Notes under the pieces: model-generated
What the model was told of the DNA's origin: nothing
Database searches by the model: none
What the model saw: only the letters and a program-made list of their open reading frames with translations
Position numbers and translations under genes: made by a program
Assembly: GCF_001280305.1 (NCBI RefSeq)
Contig: NZ_CP012623.1
Location: 248,001-312,000 of the forward strand
Reading direction: 5' to 3'
DNA from: Hymenobacter sp. DG25A
GTDB lineage: Bacteria; Bacteroidota; Bacteroidia; Cytophagales; Hymenobacteraceae
DNA length: 64,000 nt
Shown: piece after piece, positions 1 to 8,298 of the stretch
Numbering within the stretch: position 1 is the stretch's first letter
How the letters are laid out: each line of letters starts with the position of its first letter

Positions 1-1
1 C

Positions 2-181
2 CGCTTGGGCCGCAGCCTGGGTTGCCCGGCGCTGCCCATGGATCAGTACTCTCAGATTATTGATACTGTGAATGGCGGCACCTGCCTGTACCTGAACGGC
101 TCCGATACCTCCTTCAACTCCCGCTACCTCAACAAGGACGTAGCAATGGATACTTTCTTCAAGGATGGCGCGCTGATCTAA
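2..181 (+). CDS. L,D-transpeptidase (YkuD_2-like), C-terminal fragment
   Basis: Only the last 59 codons are in the window; the frame is open to the left edge. The peptide holds a GRSLGCPALP segment, which matches the catalytic cysteine signature of the murein L,D-transpeptidase family (YkuD_2 type); the cysteine codon is at 23-25. Members of this family are exported and form 3-3 peptidoglycan cross-links or attach proteins to the wall. The remaining residues (two NG turns and a short hydrophobic end) fit the end of the catalytic domain. A strong hairpin follows the stop by about 20 nt. The family call rests on this one motif; activity cannot be judged from a fragment. Confidence 0.7.
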   Translation, partial: RLGRSLGCPALPMDQYSQIIDTVNGGTCLYLNGSDTSFNSRYLNKDVAMDTFFKDGALI

Positions 182-200
182 GCCGCCCTCACCTCCAATA

Positions 201-236
201 AAAAAAGCCCGCTTGCATTGCTGCAAGCGGGCTTTT
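201..236. terminator. Bidirectional intrinsic terminator
   Basis: An inverted repeat (AAAGCCCGCTTGCA pairing with its complement) has A-residues on the left and T-residues on the right. It lies between the L,D-transpeptidase fragment (+) and the convergent dehydrogenase gene (-), so it can serve both. Confidence 0.85.
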
Positions 237-250
237 TGTGTTTTTAAACT

Positions 251-1318
251 TTACAGCGAAAGGCCAAATTTCTTGCCGACCGTTTCCAGGTCCTGTACCA
301 CCGGCATCAGCAACGGAATACCTTCCAGCAGGCGGTGCGCTGCGGTTTCGCGCTCCGGGTCGCCGGGGATGAGCACCTGCTGGCCGGGTACGGCGCGGGC
401 GTTGCGGAAGGTGGAAATCCAGTTATCCATGTGCGTCTTGAATTCGGCGGCGGGGCGGAAAGCATCTACGCGCATCGCCCCAAAGAAATGCCCGATGCCT
501 TGGCCTACCGGGTCGGCAGGGGGCTGCAGGAAAGCCACGAAGGGCGGCACCCAGGGGCCATAGTTAGCGCCGGAAAGCACGGCGGAGAAGATATCCACCA
601 CGCTGCCCAGGCAGTAGCCTTTGTGGGAGCCGGTTTCACCGCCCAGGGGCTGCAGGGCACCGCCGTCTTTCAGCTCATTGGGGTTGAGGGAAGTGTTGCC
701 GTCTTTATCCTGAATCCAACCGGCCGGGGCAGGCTGATTCTTGCGCTGCAGGATTTCCAGCTTGCCATTGGCCGCAGTGGTGGTAGCGAAATCAGCTACA
801 AAATCGGGCTGGTCGCCGGCGGGAATGGCTACGGCTATGGGGTTGGTGCCCAGCAGCCGGTCCAGGGAGTTGGTGGGGGCCACCAGCGGCGAGGCGTTGG
901 TCATGGCTATGCCAATCATGTCGTGCGGTAGCGCTTTCATGGCATGGTAGCCCGCAATACCAAAGTGGTTGGAATTGCGCACCGATACCCAGCCCGTGCC
1001 GGCCAGCTGTGCTTTCTCAATGGCTACCTGCATAGCCTTGGGGCCTACTACCAACCCCAAACCACCATCCCCATCTACCACGGCAGTGCTGGGCGTTTCG
1101 TACGTCACACCCACCCGCGGCGTGGCATTGATACGGCCGGCTTCCCACAGGCGCACATACCCAATCAGGCGGGCCACGCCGTGGGAATCGATGCCGCGCA
1201 AATCAGCGGAAAGCAGCGTTTCCGTGGCCAGCGTAGCATCATCCTCCGAACAGCCCATGCTTTGGAAGACAGACTCGGTGAAAGCGAAGAGGTGGTTGTA
1301 GGAGAAGTTGGAAGTCAT
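251..1318 (-). CDS. Malate/L-lactate dehydrogenase family oxidoreductase (Ldh_2)
   Basis: The 355-residue protein belongs to the NAD(P)-dependent malate/L-lactate/ureidoglycolate dehydrogenase family (Ldh_2), which is unrelated to the classical Rossmann lactate dehydrogenases. Visible family features are the N-terminal ADLRGIDSHGVARL segment (about residues 39-52) with the catalytic His, the NSNHFGIAGYHAM segment (about 115-127), a TNASPLVAP segment and a C-terminal GETGSHKGYCL segment. The length is normal for the family. The substrate cannot be told from sequence: malate, lactate, sulfolactate, ureidoglycolate and delta-1-piperideine-2-carboxylate enzymes all share this fold. It stands alone, convergent with the gene on its left and separated from ppx by a repeat-bearing gap. 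Confidence 0.85.
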   Translation of the reverse strand: MTSNFSYNHLFAFTESVFQSMGCSEDDATLATETLLSADLRGIDSHGVARLIGYVRLWEAGRINATPRVGVTYETPSTAVVDGDGGLGLVVGPKAMQVAIEKAQLAGTGWVSVRNSNHFGIAGYHAMKALPHDMIGIAMTNASPLVAPTNSLDRLLGTNPIAVAIPAGDQPDFVADFATTTAANGKLEILQRKNQPAPAGWIQDKDGNTSLNPNELKDGGALQPLGGETGSHKGYCLGSVVDIFSAVLSGANYGPWVPPFVAFLQPPADPVGQGIGHFFGAMRVDAFRPAAEFKTHMDNWISTFRNARAVPGQQVLIPGDPERETAAHRLLEGIPLLMPVVQDLETVGKKFGLSL

Positions 1319-1360
1319 TGGGAAGGGGTATTCAGAATTTCATGCTGTTCAAAAGTCGTC

Positions 1361-1509
1361 CGTCATGTCGAGCGAAGTCGAAACATCTCGCGTAGGGTCG
1401 TTACCACAGTAACTGTCATGCTGAGCTTGTCGAAGCATCTATACCGCTTCGTTTAGTTACTACCACAACATCAGCACGCGAGATGTCTCGACTGCGCTCG
1501 ACATGACGG
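1361..1509. repeat. Composite inverted-repeat (REP/BIME-like) element
   Basis: The arm at 1361-1394 (starting CGTCATGTCGAGCGAAGTCG) is repeated inverted, with few mismatches, at 1475-1509. A third, related unit starting GTCATGCTGAGCTTGTCGAA lies between them at 1415-1440 in direct orientation. No open frame of note crosses it. The unit resembles the arms at 4617-4718, so it is a dispersed family. It sits between two minus-strand genes. Confidence 0.8.
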
Positions 1510-1567
1510 TCTATAGTTCGCAGGTAAGAGATAGAAGCCTCTGCGAGAAAGAGGTGGTGATAAATCG

Positions 1568-2524
1568 TTACTGAGCCAGCATCTCGCTCAGCAAACCTTC
1601 TTTCAGGGCGTAAGCGGAGGCCGTGATGGAGCGGAAGTTGTAGGCGTTCAGCACCGAATCAATCAGCACGCAGGCTACCACAATCATGTCGGCGCGCAGG
1701 GGCGTCATGCCGGGCAGGGCCAAGCGGCCGGCGTGATTGAGGGTGAGCAGCTGGTGGTAGCTGGTTTTGAAGCTTTCGTAGGAAATGAAGGTGGCTGGCT
1801 CGGCTTTGCCCACCAGCTCGGGATGGCCGGTGCGGGCAGCCTGCAGGTCGCAGAGCGTATCAAAGGTGCCGCTGGCGCCTACCAAGCCTACGGGCTGGTA
1901 CTGATGGATGGCAGATGTAAGTGGTGCCAGTACTTCGGCCAGGTAATTTTGCTCGGCCTTGATGTCGGCCTCGGAAAGCGGGTCGTGGGTGAAAAACTTA
2001 TCAAGCAGGCGCTGAGCGCCAATTTCAAAGCTTTGCTTCCAGAAGGTGCGGTGCGCATCGGCAATGATGAACTCTACCGAGCCGCCGCCAATATCCATGA
2101 GCAGGTGCGGCGCATCTCCCAGCGGCACGGCCTGCCGAATACCTTTGGCAATCAGCTCCGCCTCCCGGTCGCCGGCAATGATATCCACCTTAATTCCGGT
2201 TTGGTCGAAGATGTCTTCAACTAGGTCGGCGCCGTTGCGGGCTACGCGCACGGCGCTGGTGGCGGTGGCGCGCACTTCCGTTACCTGATGCAGCTCAATC
2301 TCTTCCTGAAAAGCGGCCAGCGTGTGCAGAGCGCGGGTATACGCCGCGGGGGCAATTTCACCGTTGCTGATACCGCCTTCGCCCAACTTTACGCCCACTT
2401 TGGTGCGCATCAGCACCACCGGCTCCAGGTGGCGCGGTTCCGGCAGCTCCACAATCAGCAGGTGGAACGTGTTGGTGCCCATATCAATCAGGGCCAGGCG
2501 GCGGTGTTTGGTAAGAGTGGTCAT
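1568..2524 (-). CDS. ppx: Exopolyphosphatase / Ppx-GppA family phosphatase
   Basis: The 318-residue protein has the actin-like ATPase fold signatures of Ppx/GppA enzymes: LALIDMGTNTFHLLIVEL near residues 10-27 (phosphate-1 loop), ATSAVRVARNG near 87-97, and a DIGGGSVEFI phosphate-2 loop near 143-152. Family members hydrolyse inorganic polyphosphate from the end or convert pppGpp to ppGpp. At about 320 residues it is the short, single-unit form without the C-terminal HD-like domain of E. coli Ppx, as is common in Bacteroidota. Whether polyphosphate or pppGpp is the main substrate cannot be seen. The methyltransferase gene lies 87 nt upstream on the same strand. Confidence 0.88.
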   Translation of the reverse strand: MTTLTKHRRLALIDMGTNTFHLLIVELPEPRHLEPVVLMRTKVGVKLGEGGISNGEIAPAAYTRALHTLAAFQEEIELHQVTEVRATATSAVRVARNGADLVEDIFDQTGIKVDIIAGDREAELIAKGIRQAVPLGDAPHLLMDIGGGSVEFIIADAHRTFWKQSFEIGAQRLLDKFFTHDPLSEADIKAEQNYLAEVLAPLTSAIHQYQPVGLVGASGTFDTLCDLQAARTGHPELVGKAEPATFISYESFKTSYHQLLTLNHAGRLALPGMTPLRADMIVVACVLIDSVLNAYNFRSITASAYALKEGLLSEMLAQ

Positions 2525-2611
2525 CAGAAAGTTGAATACGGGCCGCTAACAAGAAAACACCAGGACGCAATACGTTACTGCTACGCCAAAATCACACAAA
2601 AAGAACCGCTG

Positions 2612-3499
2612 CTAGGCAGGGCTGGCAAAGCGGCAGAACGTGCCCAGGGGCAGCTTGCGCGCCGCCTGGTCGTGTAGATAGATTTCGCCGATTTCGCGCG
2701 GGCCGGTAGTAGGAGGGAAGATGTCGGTTACGAGGTTATCCAGAATCAGGGCTGAAAACCCGAGCGAGTAGAGGTTGATGAGGAAGAAATGGTCGGTGGG
2801 GTCCAGCAGCTCTTTGCAGAGCTTGAGCATTTCGTTCAACTCATCTTCCAGCTGCCACTTTTCGCCGTTAGGCCCCCGGCCGTAGGCGGGTGGGTCCAGA
2901 ATCAGGCCCTGGTATTTGCTGCCGCGCTTTACTTCGCGCCGCACGTATTTCATGGCATCCTCTACCAGCCAGCGCACCCCATCCAGGTTGGAGGCTTCCA
3001 TGTTGTCGCGGGCCCAGAAGTTTACCTGCTTCACGGAGTCTAAGTGGGTTACATCGGCGCCGGCGGCGCGGGCGGCCAGCGTGGCGGCGCCGGTGTAGGC
3101 AAACAAATTCAGCACGCGCGGCACGGCCGCTTTCCGCAGCTTGGTTTGCTGGTAGATAAACTGCCAGTTAGGGTCCTGCTCTGGAAACAGCCCCACGTGC
3201 TTAAACGACGACAGCCCCAACCGGAACCGCAGTTTCAGGCCTTCCTGATCGTAGTTGATAACCCACTGCTCGGGCGTGCCGGGCTTTATTTTCCATTGGC
3301 CGCGCTCCTGGCTGCCTTTTTCGCGGGTGAAGGTGGCGTTGGCCCGGTTCCACTCTGCCGCCGACAGCTTCGGGTCCCAGATGGCCTGGGGCTCGGGCCG
3401 GGCCAGGATATGTTGCCCAAATCGTTCGAGCTTTTCAAAGTTGCCCGAGTCGATCAGCTCGTAATCAGGCCAGTTGCCGGTGGTCAGGAAAGAATACAT
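2612..3499 (-). CDS. Class I SAM-dependent methyltransferase (RlmI/RlmK-like)
   Basis: I take the start at the ATG at 3499 (peptide MYSFLTTGNW), which gives 295 residues; an upstream in-frame ATG at 3547 would add 16 unlikely residues. The centre carries a Rossmann methyltransferase core: VLNLFAYTGAATLAARAAGA (SAM-binding motif I), THLDSVKQVNFWARDN (motif II) and LILDPPAYGRGPNGEKW, whose DPP resembles the catalytic loop of RlmI-type rRNA cytosine methyltransferases. These enzymes modify 23S rRNA. The protein lacks an obvious N-terminal PUA domain, so it is not a full RlmI and the exact target is unknown. It is divergent from dapF. Confidence 0.8.
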   Translation of the reverse strand: MYSFLTTGNWPDYELIDSGNFEKLERFGQHILARPEPQAIWDPKLSAAEWNRANATFTREKGSQERGQWKIKPGTPEQWVINYDQEGLKLRFRLGLSSFKHVGLFPEQDPNWQFIYQQTKLRKAAVPRVLNLFAYTGAATLAARAAGADVTHLDSVKQVNFWARDNMEASNLDGVRWLVEDAMKYVRREVKRGSKYQGLILDPPAYGRGPNGEKWQLEDELNEMLKLCKELLDPTDHFFLINLYSLGFSALILDNLVTDIFPPTTGPREIGEIYLHDQAARKLPLGTFCRFASPA

Positions 3500-3700
3500 A
3501 GGGTACAAGCGAAACCGCCCTTGGGCGGGCGGCCAAAGGTAGGGCATTGCTGGTTAAATGGCGGCAGAAGCGCGACCCATGGCAGCGGAGAAAAGGGGTT
3601 TCGCACTACGTAATTATCAGTGGCTAACCTGTATCTTACTGTGTCTCCGGCGGCTGGCGCGGCCCGGTATTTACCACGGCCGGAAACGGCTTATTCGCGG

Positions 3701-3708
3701 TAGCTTTG
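3701..3708 (+). promoter_or_regulatory. Candidate -7 promoter element for dapF
   Basis: TAGCTTTG matches the Bacteroidota -7 consensus TAnnTTTG exactly. No good -33 TTG lies 19 nt upstream. It would give a leader of about 70-75 nt before the ATG at 3786 and argues against a start further upstream. Confidence 0.4.
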
Positions 3709-3785
3709 CAGCCGAAAAGCGGAGACGTTGCTATCAGGCCCACACCTTGGTTATCTACTCTGCTTATCCCTACCTCACCTCTATT

Positions 3786-4580
3786 ATGAAGCTGCAATTC
3801 CATAAATACCAAGGCACCGGCAATGATTTTGTAATGATTGACGACCGGGCCCGAAAGTTTGACGCGGCTAACCATACCCTGGTACGCCGCCTCTGCGACC
3901 GGCGCCTCGGTATTGGTGCCGACGGCCTGATTCTGCTGCGCAAGCATTTCGACTATGATTTCGAGATGGTGTATTTCAATGCCGATGGCTACGTGGGCTC
4001 TATGTGCGGCAACGGCGGCCGGTGCACGGTAGCTTTTGCGCAGTTTCTGGGGGTGATAGAGAATACCACCATTTTTCTGGCCGCCGATGGCCAGCACGAA
4101 GGCCGCATAGAGGCCGACGGCACCGTACACCTGCGCATGCAGGATGTGCTAGGGCAGCAGGAAGTAGAAGAAGACGGCATTTTTCTGGATACCGGCTCGC
4201 CGCACCTCGTGCGCTTTCTGCCGCCCAGTACGCTGGCGGAACTGAATGTATTTGCTGAAGGCCGCGCCATTCGCTACAACGAGCGGTTCCGGGAGCGGGG
4301 CACCAACGTCAATTTTGTGGAAGCTCCTTCTGACCCGGCCCAGCCCTGGCAGGTGCGTACCTATGAGCGCGGCGTAGAAGACGAAACCTTCTCCTGCGGC
4401 ACCGGGGTAACGGCCGTAGCTCTGGCCGCCTCCCGGCGCGGGGCAGCCAGCCCCGTGCACCTGCGCACCATTGGCGGCGACCTGCGCGTAACCTTTGATG
4501 CGCACCCGGATGGCTCCTTCACCCACGTGTTCCTCAGCGGACCCGCCACCCGCGTATTTGAGGGTTCCATTGAGGTGTAG
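3786..4580 (+). CDS. dapF: Diaminopimelate epimerase
   Basis: The 264-residue enzyme interconverts LL- and meso-diaminopimelate in the lysine/peptidoglycan pathway, using two cysteines as acid and base. Both are present: Cys74 in MCGNGGRC and Cys204 in ETFSCGTGV. The N-terminal FHKYQGTGNDFVMID is also typical. The start at 3786 fits the conserved N-terminus; the frame stays open further upstream to 3558, but that stretch is not DapF-like. The protein is cytoplasmic. It is followed by a long inverted repeat at 4617-4718 rather than a normal T-tailed terminator. Confidence 0.96.
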   Translation: MKLQFHKYQGTGNDFVMIDDRARKFDAANHTLVRRLCDRRLGIGADGLILLRKHFDYDFEMVYFNADGYVGSMCGNGGRCTVAFAQFLGVIENTTIFLAADGQHEGRIEADGTVHLRMQDVLGQQEVEEDGIFLDTGSPHLVRFLPPSTLAELNVFAEGRAIRYNERFRERGTNVNFVEAPSDPAQPWQVRTYERGVEDETFSCGTGVTAVALAASRRGAASPVHLRTIGGDLRVTFDAHPDGSFTHVFLSGPATRVFEGSIEV

Positions 4581-4616
4581 CGTGTATCAATACACACCAT
4601 AGGAAGCACAAAACTT

Positions 4617-4718
4617 CTGTCATCCTGAGCTTGCGAAGGACCTTATCACATGTGAACGAACATCATAATAACGACTCGTTCTAGCGGGATAAGGTCCTTC
4701 GCAAGCTCAGGATGACAG
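4617..4718. repeat. Perfect 31-bp inverted repeat (REP/BIME-like element)
   Basis: The left arm 4617-4647 (starting CTGTCATCCTGAGCTTGCGA) and the right arm 4688-4718 are exact reverse complements, separated by a 40-nt spacer. The arm shares the GTCATnCTGAGCTTGnCGAAG core with the unit at 1415-1440. It lies in the gap after dapF and could also act as a strong hairpin in the transcript. Confidence 0.85.
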
Positions 4719-4775
4719 CGTATTTTATTGCTGGTTTTATTACTTGTTCACTGAATTTCCGCCTGATATAAACCC

Positions 4776-5297
4776 ATGCTCCGGAACGAACTGATTTTCC
4801 TGCGTGCGCTGGAAGCCGACGACCTCGACTTTCTCTACAACCTGGAAAATGATGCGGCCTTGTGGGGAGTATCGGATACGCTGGCACCGGTGTCGCGGCA
4901 CGTGCTGCGCCAGTACCTGGAGCACGCCGCCGCCGATTTTCATGAGGTGAAGCAGCTGCGGCTGGTGATTTGTGCCCAGCCCGATGGCCGGCCGGTGGGT
5001 ACGCTGGATCTGTTTGATTTTAATCCGCTGCACCAGCGCGCGGGTCTGGGCATTACGGTGCTGGCTACGGAACGCCGGCGGGGCTATGCCGCCGCCGCAC
5101 TACAGCTGAGTCTGAGTTATGCAGAGCAAACGCTGCGCCTGCATCAGCTGTATTGCACCGTGGAAATATCTAATACGGCCAGTCAGGCGCTTTTTCAGGC
5201 CGCTGGTTTTCGCCAGGTAGGCGTGCGGCAGCAGTGGCTGCGCACGGCACAGGGGTGGCAGGATGCCGTAGAGTGGCAGTGTATTCTGGCCGGGTAA
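4776..5297 (+). CDS. GNAT-family N-acetyltransferase (RimL/SpeG-like)
   Basis: The 173-residue single-domain protein starts with a typical acetyltransferase strand (LIFLRALEADDLDFLYNLEN). It has a beta-4/alpha-3 acetyl-CoA region LGITVLATERRRGYAAAAL near residues 90-108, in which RRRGYA is the Q/RxxGxA pyrophosphate-binding motif. The C-terminal NTASQALFQAAGFRQVGVRQ is the usual asparagine/aromatic end of the fold. Close families acetylate ribosomal-protein N-termini or spermidine; the substrate here is unknown. It stands alone between a repeat element and a glycosyltransferase gene. Confidence 0.85.
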   Translation: MLRNELIFLRALEADDLDFLYNLENDAALWGVSDTLAPVSRHVLRQYLEHAAADFHEVKQLRLVICAQPDGRPVGTLDLFDFNPLHQRAGLGITVLATERRRGYAAAALQLSLSYAEQTLRLHQLYCTVEISNTASQALFQAAGFRQVGVRQQWLRTAQGWQDAVEWQCILAG

Positions 5298-5403
5298 ATA
5301 GGAAAATATCTTTTTGAAGCGGCTCGCCGTATTACGCACTAGATGCTGCCAGGTGTAGCCGGGGCATCGTTGTGTATCGCTATTCATCTCTAGTTCTTCC
5401 TCT

Positions 5404-6627
5404 ATGCCCTCCACTACTGCGGCAGGCGCAGCCGCGCGTGCTTCTCAGCCAACCTCAACCGACCCCCAAACTACTGAGCAGTCTTCCACTACCGCTACCA
5501 CTACCCTTCCCGATTTAGTTTGCTTTGCGCACCTGCACTGGGATTTTGTGTGGCAGCGCCCGCAGCATTTGCTTTCCCGCTTTGCCCAGCAGGGCCGGGT
5601 GTTTTATGTAGAGGAACCCTTCTATCACGCCGACGACCTGATTGAGCCGCACCTGGAAATTAAAGAGCGGCAGCACGGCGTGAAAGTAGTAGTGGCACAC
5701 CTGCCGCAGCGCTTGCGGGCCGATGAAGCTGCCGCCGATGAAGTACAGGCCGCGCTGCTCACGCAGTTTTTTCAGGAGAACAATATTACCGGCAACGTTG
5801 CATGGTACTACACGCCCATGGCGCTGGCCAAATCCCGGCATTTGGAAGCCGCCCTTACCGTGTATGACTGCATGGATGAACTGGCGGCCTTCAAGTTTGC
5901 GCCGCCCGTGCTGCGCGAGCGGGAGCAGGAGCTTTTCAAAAAAGCAGACCTGGTGTTTACGGGCGGCCACACGCTCTACGAATCCAAGAGCCTGCAGCAC
6001 CACGATGTGCACCCGTTCCCCAGCAGCATCGACAAAGACCACTTTGGGCAGGCCCGCCAGCACATGGCAGAACCCGCCGACCAGGCAGGTATTCCGTCGC
6101 CGCGCGTTGGGTTTTTTGGCGTAGTAGATGAGCGCCTGGATATAGAGTTGCTGGGCCAATTGGCAGCAGCGTATCCGCAGTGGCAATTCGTGATTATTGG
6201 GCCTGTAGTAAAGATTGATCCGGCTTTGCTGCCCCGCCACCAGAACATTCATTACCTGGGTGGCAAAGACTATAAGGAACTGCCCAGCTATTTACGGGGT
6301 TGGGATGTAGCTACGCTTTTATTCGCTGATAATGAAAGCACTAAATTCATATCGCCCACTAAAACTCCCGAGTACCTGGCGGCCGGTAAGCCAGTAGTTA
6401 GCACTCCTATCCGCGACGTGGTGCGCCCTTACGGCGACTTAGGCCTCGTGCACATTGCCTCTAATGCGGAGGATTTTGGAAAAGCTATTGAGCGGGCTCT
6501 GGAACAAACTTCCGATGAAGACTGGCGCCAGCGTACCGATGAGTACCTGGAAACCATTAGCTGGGACCTTACCTGGCAGCAAATGGTAGACGTAATGAAG
6601 CAGCGCCTGACTACCCGGACAGCCTGA
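5404..6627 (+). CDS. Family 1 (GT-B) glycosyltransferase
   Basis: The 407-residue protein begins with about 35 Ser/Thr/Ala-rich residues, then a GT-B fold: VCFAHLHWDFVWQRPQHLLS near residues 39-58, an YDCMDELAAFKF segment, and the C-terminal donor-binding domain with ISPTKTPEYLAAGKPVVST, where the Glu and AAGKPVV are typical of GT4-like enzymes. There is no membrane segment, so it should be cytoplasmic or peripheral. The gene ends 55 nt before a UDP-galactopyranose mutase gene on the same strand. I infer that it acts on a cell-surface glycan, perhaps with UDP-galactofuranose as donor; the pairing is the only evidence for that. Confidence 0.82.
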   Translation: MPSTTAAGAAARASQPTSTDPQTTEQSSTTATTTLPDLVCFAHLHWDFVWQRPQHLLSRFAQQGRVFYVEEPFYHADDLIEPHLEIKERQHGVKVVVAHLPQRLRADEAAADEVQAALLTQFFQENNITGNVAWYYTPMALAKSRHLEAALTVYDCMDELAAFKFAPPVLREREQELFKKADLVFTGGHTLYESKSLQHHDVHPFPSSIDKDHFGQARQHMAEPADQAGIPSPRVGFFGVVDERLDIELLGQLAAAYPQWQFVIIGPVVKIDPALLPRHQNIHYLGGKDYKELPSYLRGWDVATLLFADNESTKFISPTKTPEYLAAGKPVVSTPIRDVVRPYGDLGLVHIASNAEDFGKAIERALEQTSDEDWRQRTDEYLETISWDLTWQQMVDVMKQRLTTRTA

Positions 6628-6682
6628 TTACCGTATAACCCTTTACCTACCTGTTCTACCCTTCATCCCAAGACCCCTATAT

Positions 6683-7864
6683 ATGTTCGATTACCTCATC
6701 GTCGGAGCCGGGTTTGCCGGTAGCGTGCTAGCCGAGCGGCTGGCCACCAGGTCTAACAAGAAAGTACTGATAATAGATAAGCGTAACCATATTGGCGGCA
6801 ACGCTTACGACCACTACAACGAAGATGGCATTCTGGTCCATAAATACGGCCCGCACATTTTTCACACCAACTCGAAGGACGTATTCGAATACCTTTCCAA
6901 CTTCACCGACTGGCGCCCTTACGAGCACCGCGTATTGGCTTCCGTCGACGGACAGATGGTGCCAATGCCCATCAACCTGGACACCATCAACAAGCTTTAC
7001 GGCCTCTCGCTGAACAGCTTTGAGGTAGAGCAGTTTCTGGAGTCGCTGGCGGAAAGCATTCCGGTTATCAAAACGTCGGAAGATGTGGTGGTAAGCAAAG
7101 TAGGCCGCGAGCTATACGAGAAGTTCTTCCGCAACTATACCCGCAAGCAGTGGGGCATGGACCCCTCGGAGCTGGATAAGTCCGTGACGAGCCGTGTGCC
7201 CACCCGCACCAACCGCGACGACCGGTACTTCACCGACACGTACCAGGCTATGCCGCTGCACGGCTACACCCGCATGTTTGAGCGCATGCTGGACCACCCC
7301 AATATCAGCATCATGCTGAATACCGATTACCACGATGTAATCGACTTTATTCCCTTCAGGGAAATCATCTTCACCGGCCCGGTAGATGAGTATTTCGATT
7401 TCAAGTTCGGCAAGCTGCCCTACCGCTCCCTGGAGTTCAAGCACGAAACGCTGAACACCGAGAAGTTCCTGGCCGCGCCGGTGGTGAACTACCCCAACGA
7501 GCACCTCTACACCCGCATTACGGAGTTTAAGGCCCTGACCGGCCAGCAGCACCCCAAGACCAGCGTGGTGTATGAGTACCCCAAAGCGGAAGGGGACCCT
7601 TACTACCCCATTCCGCGCCTCGAAAACGCCGAACTGTACAACAAGTACAAAAAGCTGGCCGACGAAACGCCCAACGTGCACTTCGTAGGCCGCCTGGCCA
7701 CTTACAAGTACTACAACATGGACCAGGTAGTAGCCCAGGCTCTCACGCTCTACAAGAAGCTTACTACCGATAAGCCTACCGAAAAAGCAGCTACCACGCC
7801 GCCTATCACGGGCTCGGCTTCCATTATGGAGAAAATTCTTTCCCGGGATCCGGCCAAGGAATAG
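6683..7864 (+). CDS. glf: UDP-galactopyranose mutase
   Basis: The 393-residue flavoenzyme converts UDP-galactopyranose to UDP-galactofuranose for surface polysaccharides. It has an N-terminal FAD Rossmann motif VGAGFAGSVLAERLA (residues 6-20), the family-specific GGNAYDHYNEDGILVHKYGP segment near 38-57, HIFHTNS, and a C-terminal FVGRLATYKYYNMDQVVAQA that closes the FAD site. The length is normal for bacterial Glf. The last 25-30 residues are a polar tail beyond the usual end. It lies just after the glycosyltransferase gene and before a clear terminator, so the two are probably one operon. Confidence 0.96.
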   Translation: MFDYLIVGAGFAGSVLAERLATRSNKKVLIIDKRNHIGGNAYDHYNEDGILVHKYGPHIFHTNSKDVFEYLSNFTDWRPYEHRVLASVDGQMVPMPINLDTINKLYGLSLNSFEVEQFLESLAESIPVIKTSEDVVVSKVGRELYEKFFRNYTRKQWGMDPSELDKSVTSRVPTRTNRDDRYFTDTYQAMPLHGYTRMFERMLDHPNISIMLNTDYHDVIDFIPFREIIFTGPVDEYFDFKFGKLPYRSLEFKHETLNTEKFLAAPVVNYPNEHLYTRITEFKALTGQQHPKTSVVYEYPKAEGDPYYPIPRLENAELYNKYKKLADETPNVHFVGRLATYKYYNMDQVVAQALTLYKKLTTDKPTEKAATTPPITGSASIMEKILSRDPAKE

Positions 7865-7888
7865 CGGCAGCGACTCTGCCAACAGCAA

Positions 7889-7920
7889 CGAAAAAGACGG
7901 CTATACCAGCCGTCTTTTTT
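7889..7920 (+). terminator. Intrinsic terminator after glf
   Basis: An AAGACGGCT / AGCCGTCTT hairpin with a TTTTTT tail lies 25 nt after the glf stop codon. Confidence 0.85.
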
Positions 7921-8253
7921 GCGTTATCAGCACGGAGTAATATCAGGTTCTACGCAGTTAAAACGCGTAGCATTAGAATGATAAGAGCCTATTTTGGTCT
8001 TCTGCTGTCCAGTAAGGCCAATATCTGCCTACCGTGCTCCAGGTAAGTATTTACTAAAGAATATTCCGTTTCTATACCCGTTATGCTGCCTGGTTTTAGT
8101 GTCGGTACGCTTCCACAGCGTAGAATGAGTCGTGAAATAGCAGGCTACTGCCACTCCGACCTTAATAGAAGACCTCGCACACTCTTTGTGGTAGAGAGGT
8201 TTCTTGTTTTAAGGGCAGCAATGCGTATGACGGGTTTTTCCCGAAAAACGCCG
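7921..8253. other. Non-coding gap upstream of secA
   Basis: About 330 nt with no credible gene on either strand. It is richer in A+T than its surroundings. Its right end leads into the candidate secA promoter. I see no riboswitch-like or repeated structure. Confidence 0.5.
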
Positions 8254-8261
8254 TAAATTTG
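8254..8261 (+). promoter_or_regulatory. Candidate secA promoter (-7 element)
   Basis: TAAATTTG matches TAnnTTTG exactly. A TTTTT run lies near the -33 position. The transcript would have a leader of about 35 nt before the secA ATG at 8299. Confidence 0.5.
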
Positions 8262-8298
8262 AGGTACGCCCCGGCGTTTTCAGTCAATATCTACCAGC

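Noticed and set aside
3558..3785. Extension of the dapF frame upstream of 3786
   Set aside because: DapF starts at MKLQFHKYQG. The extra residues are not conserved in type, and a candidate promoter lies in this part.
1361..4718. Repeats as a CRISPR array
   Set aside because: Units are few, partly inverted and without regular spacers. They fit REP/BIME elements.
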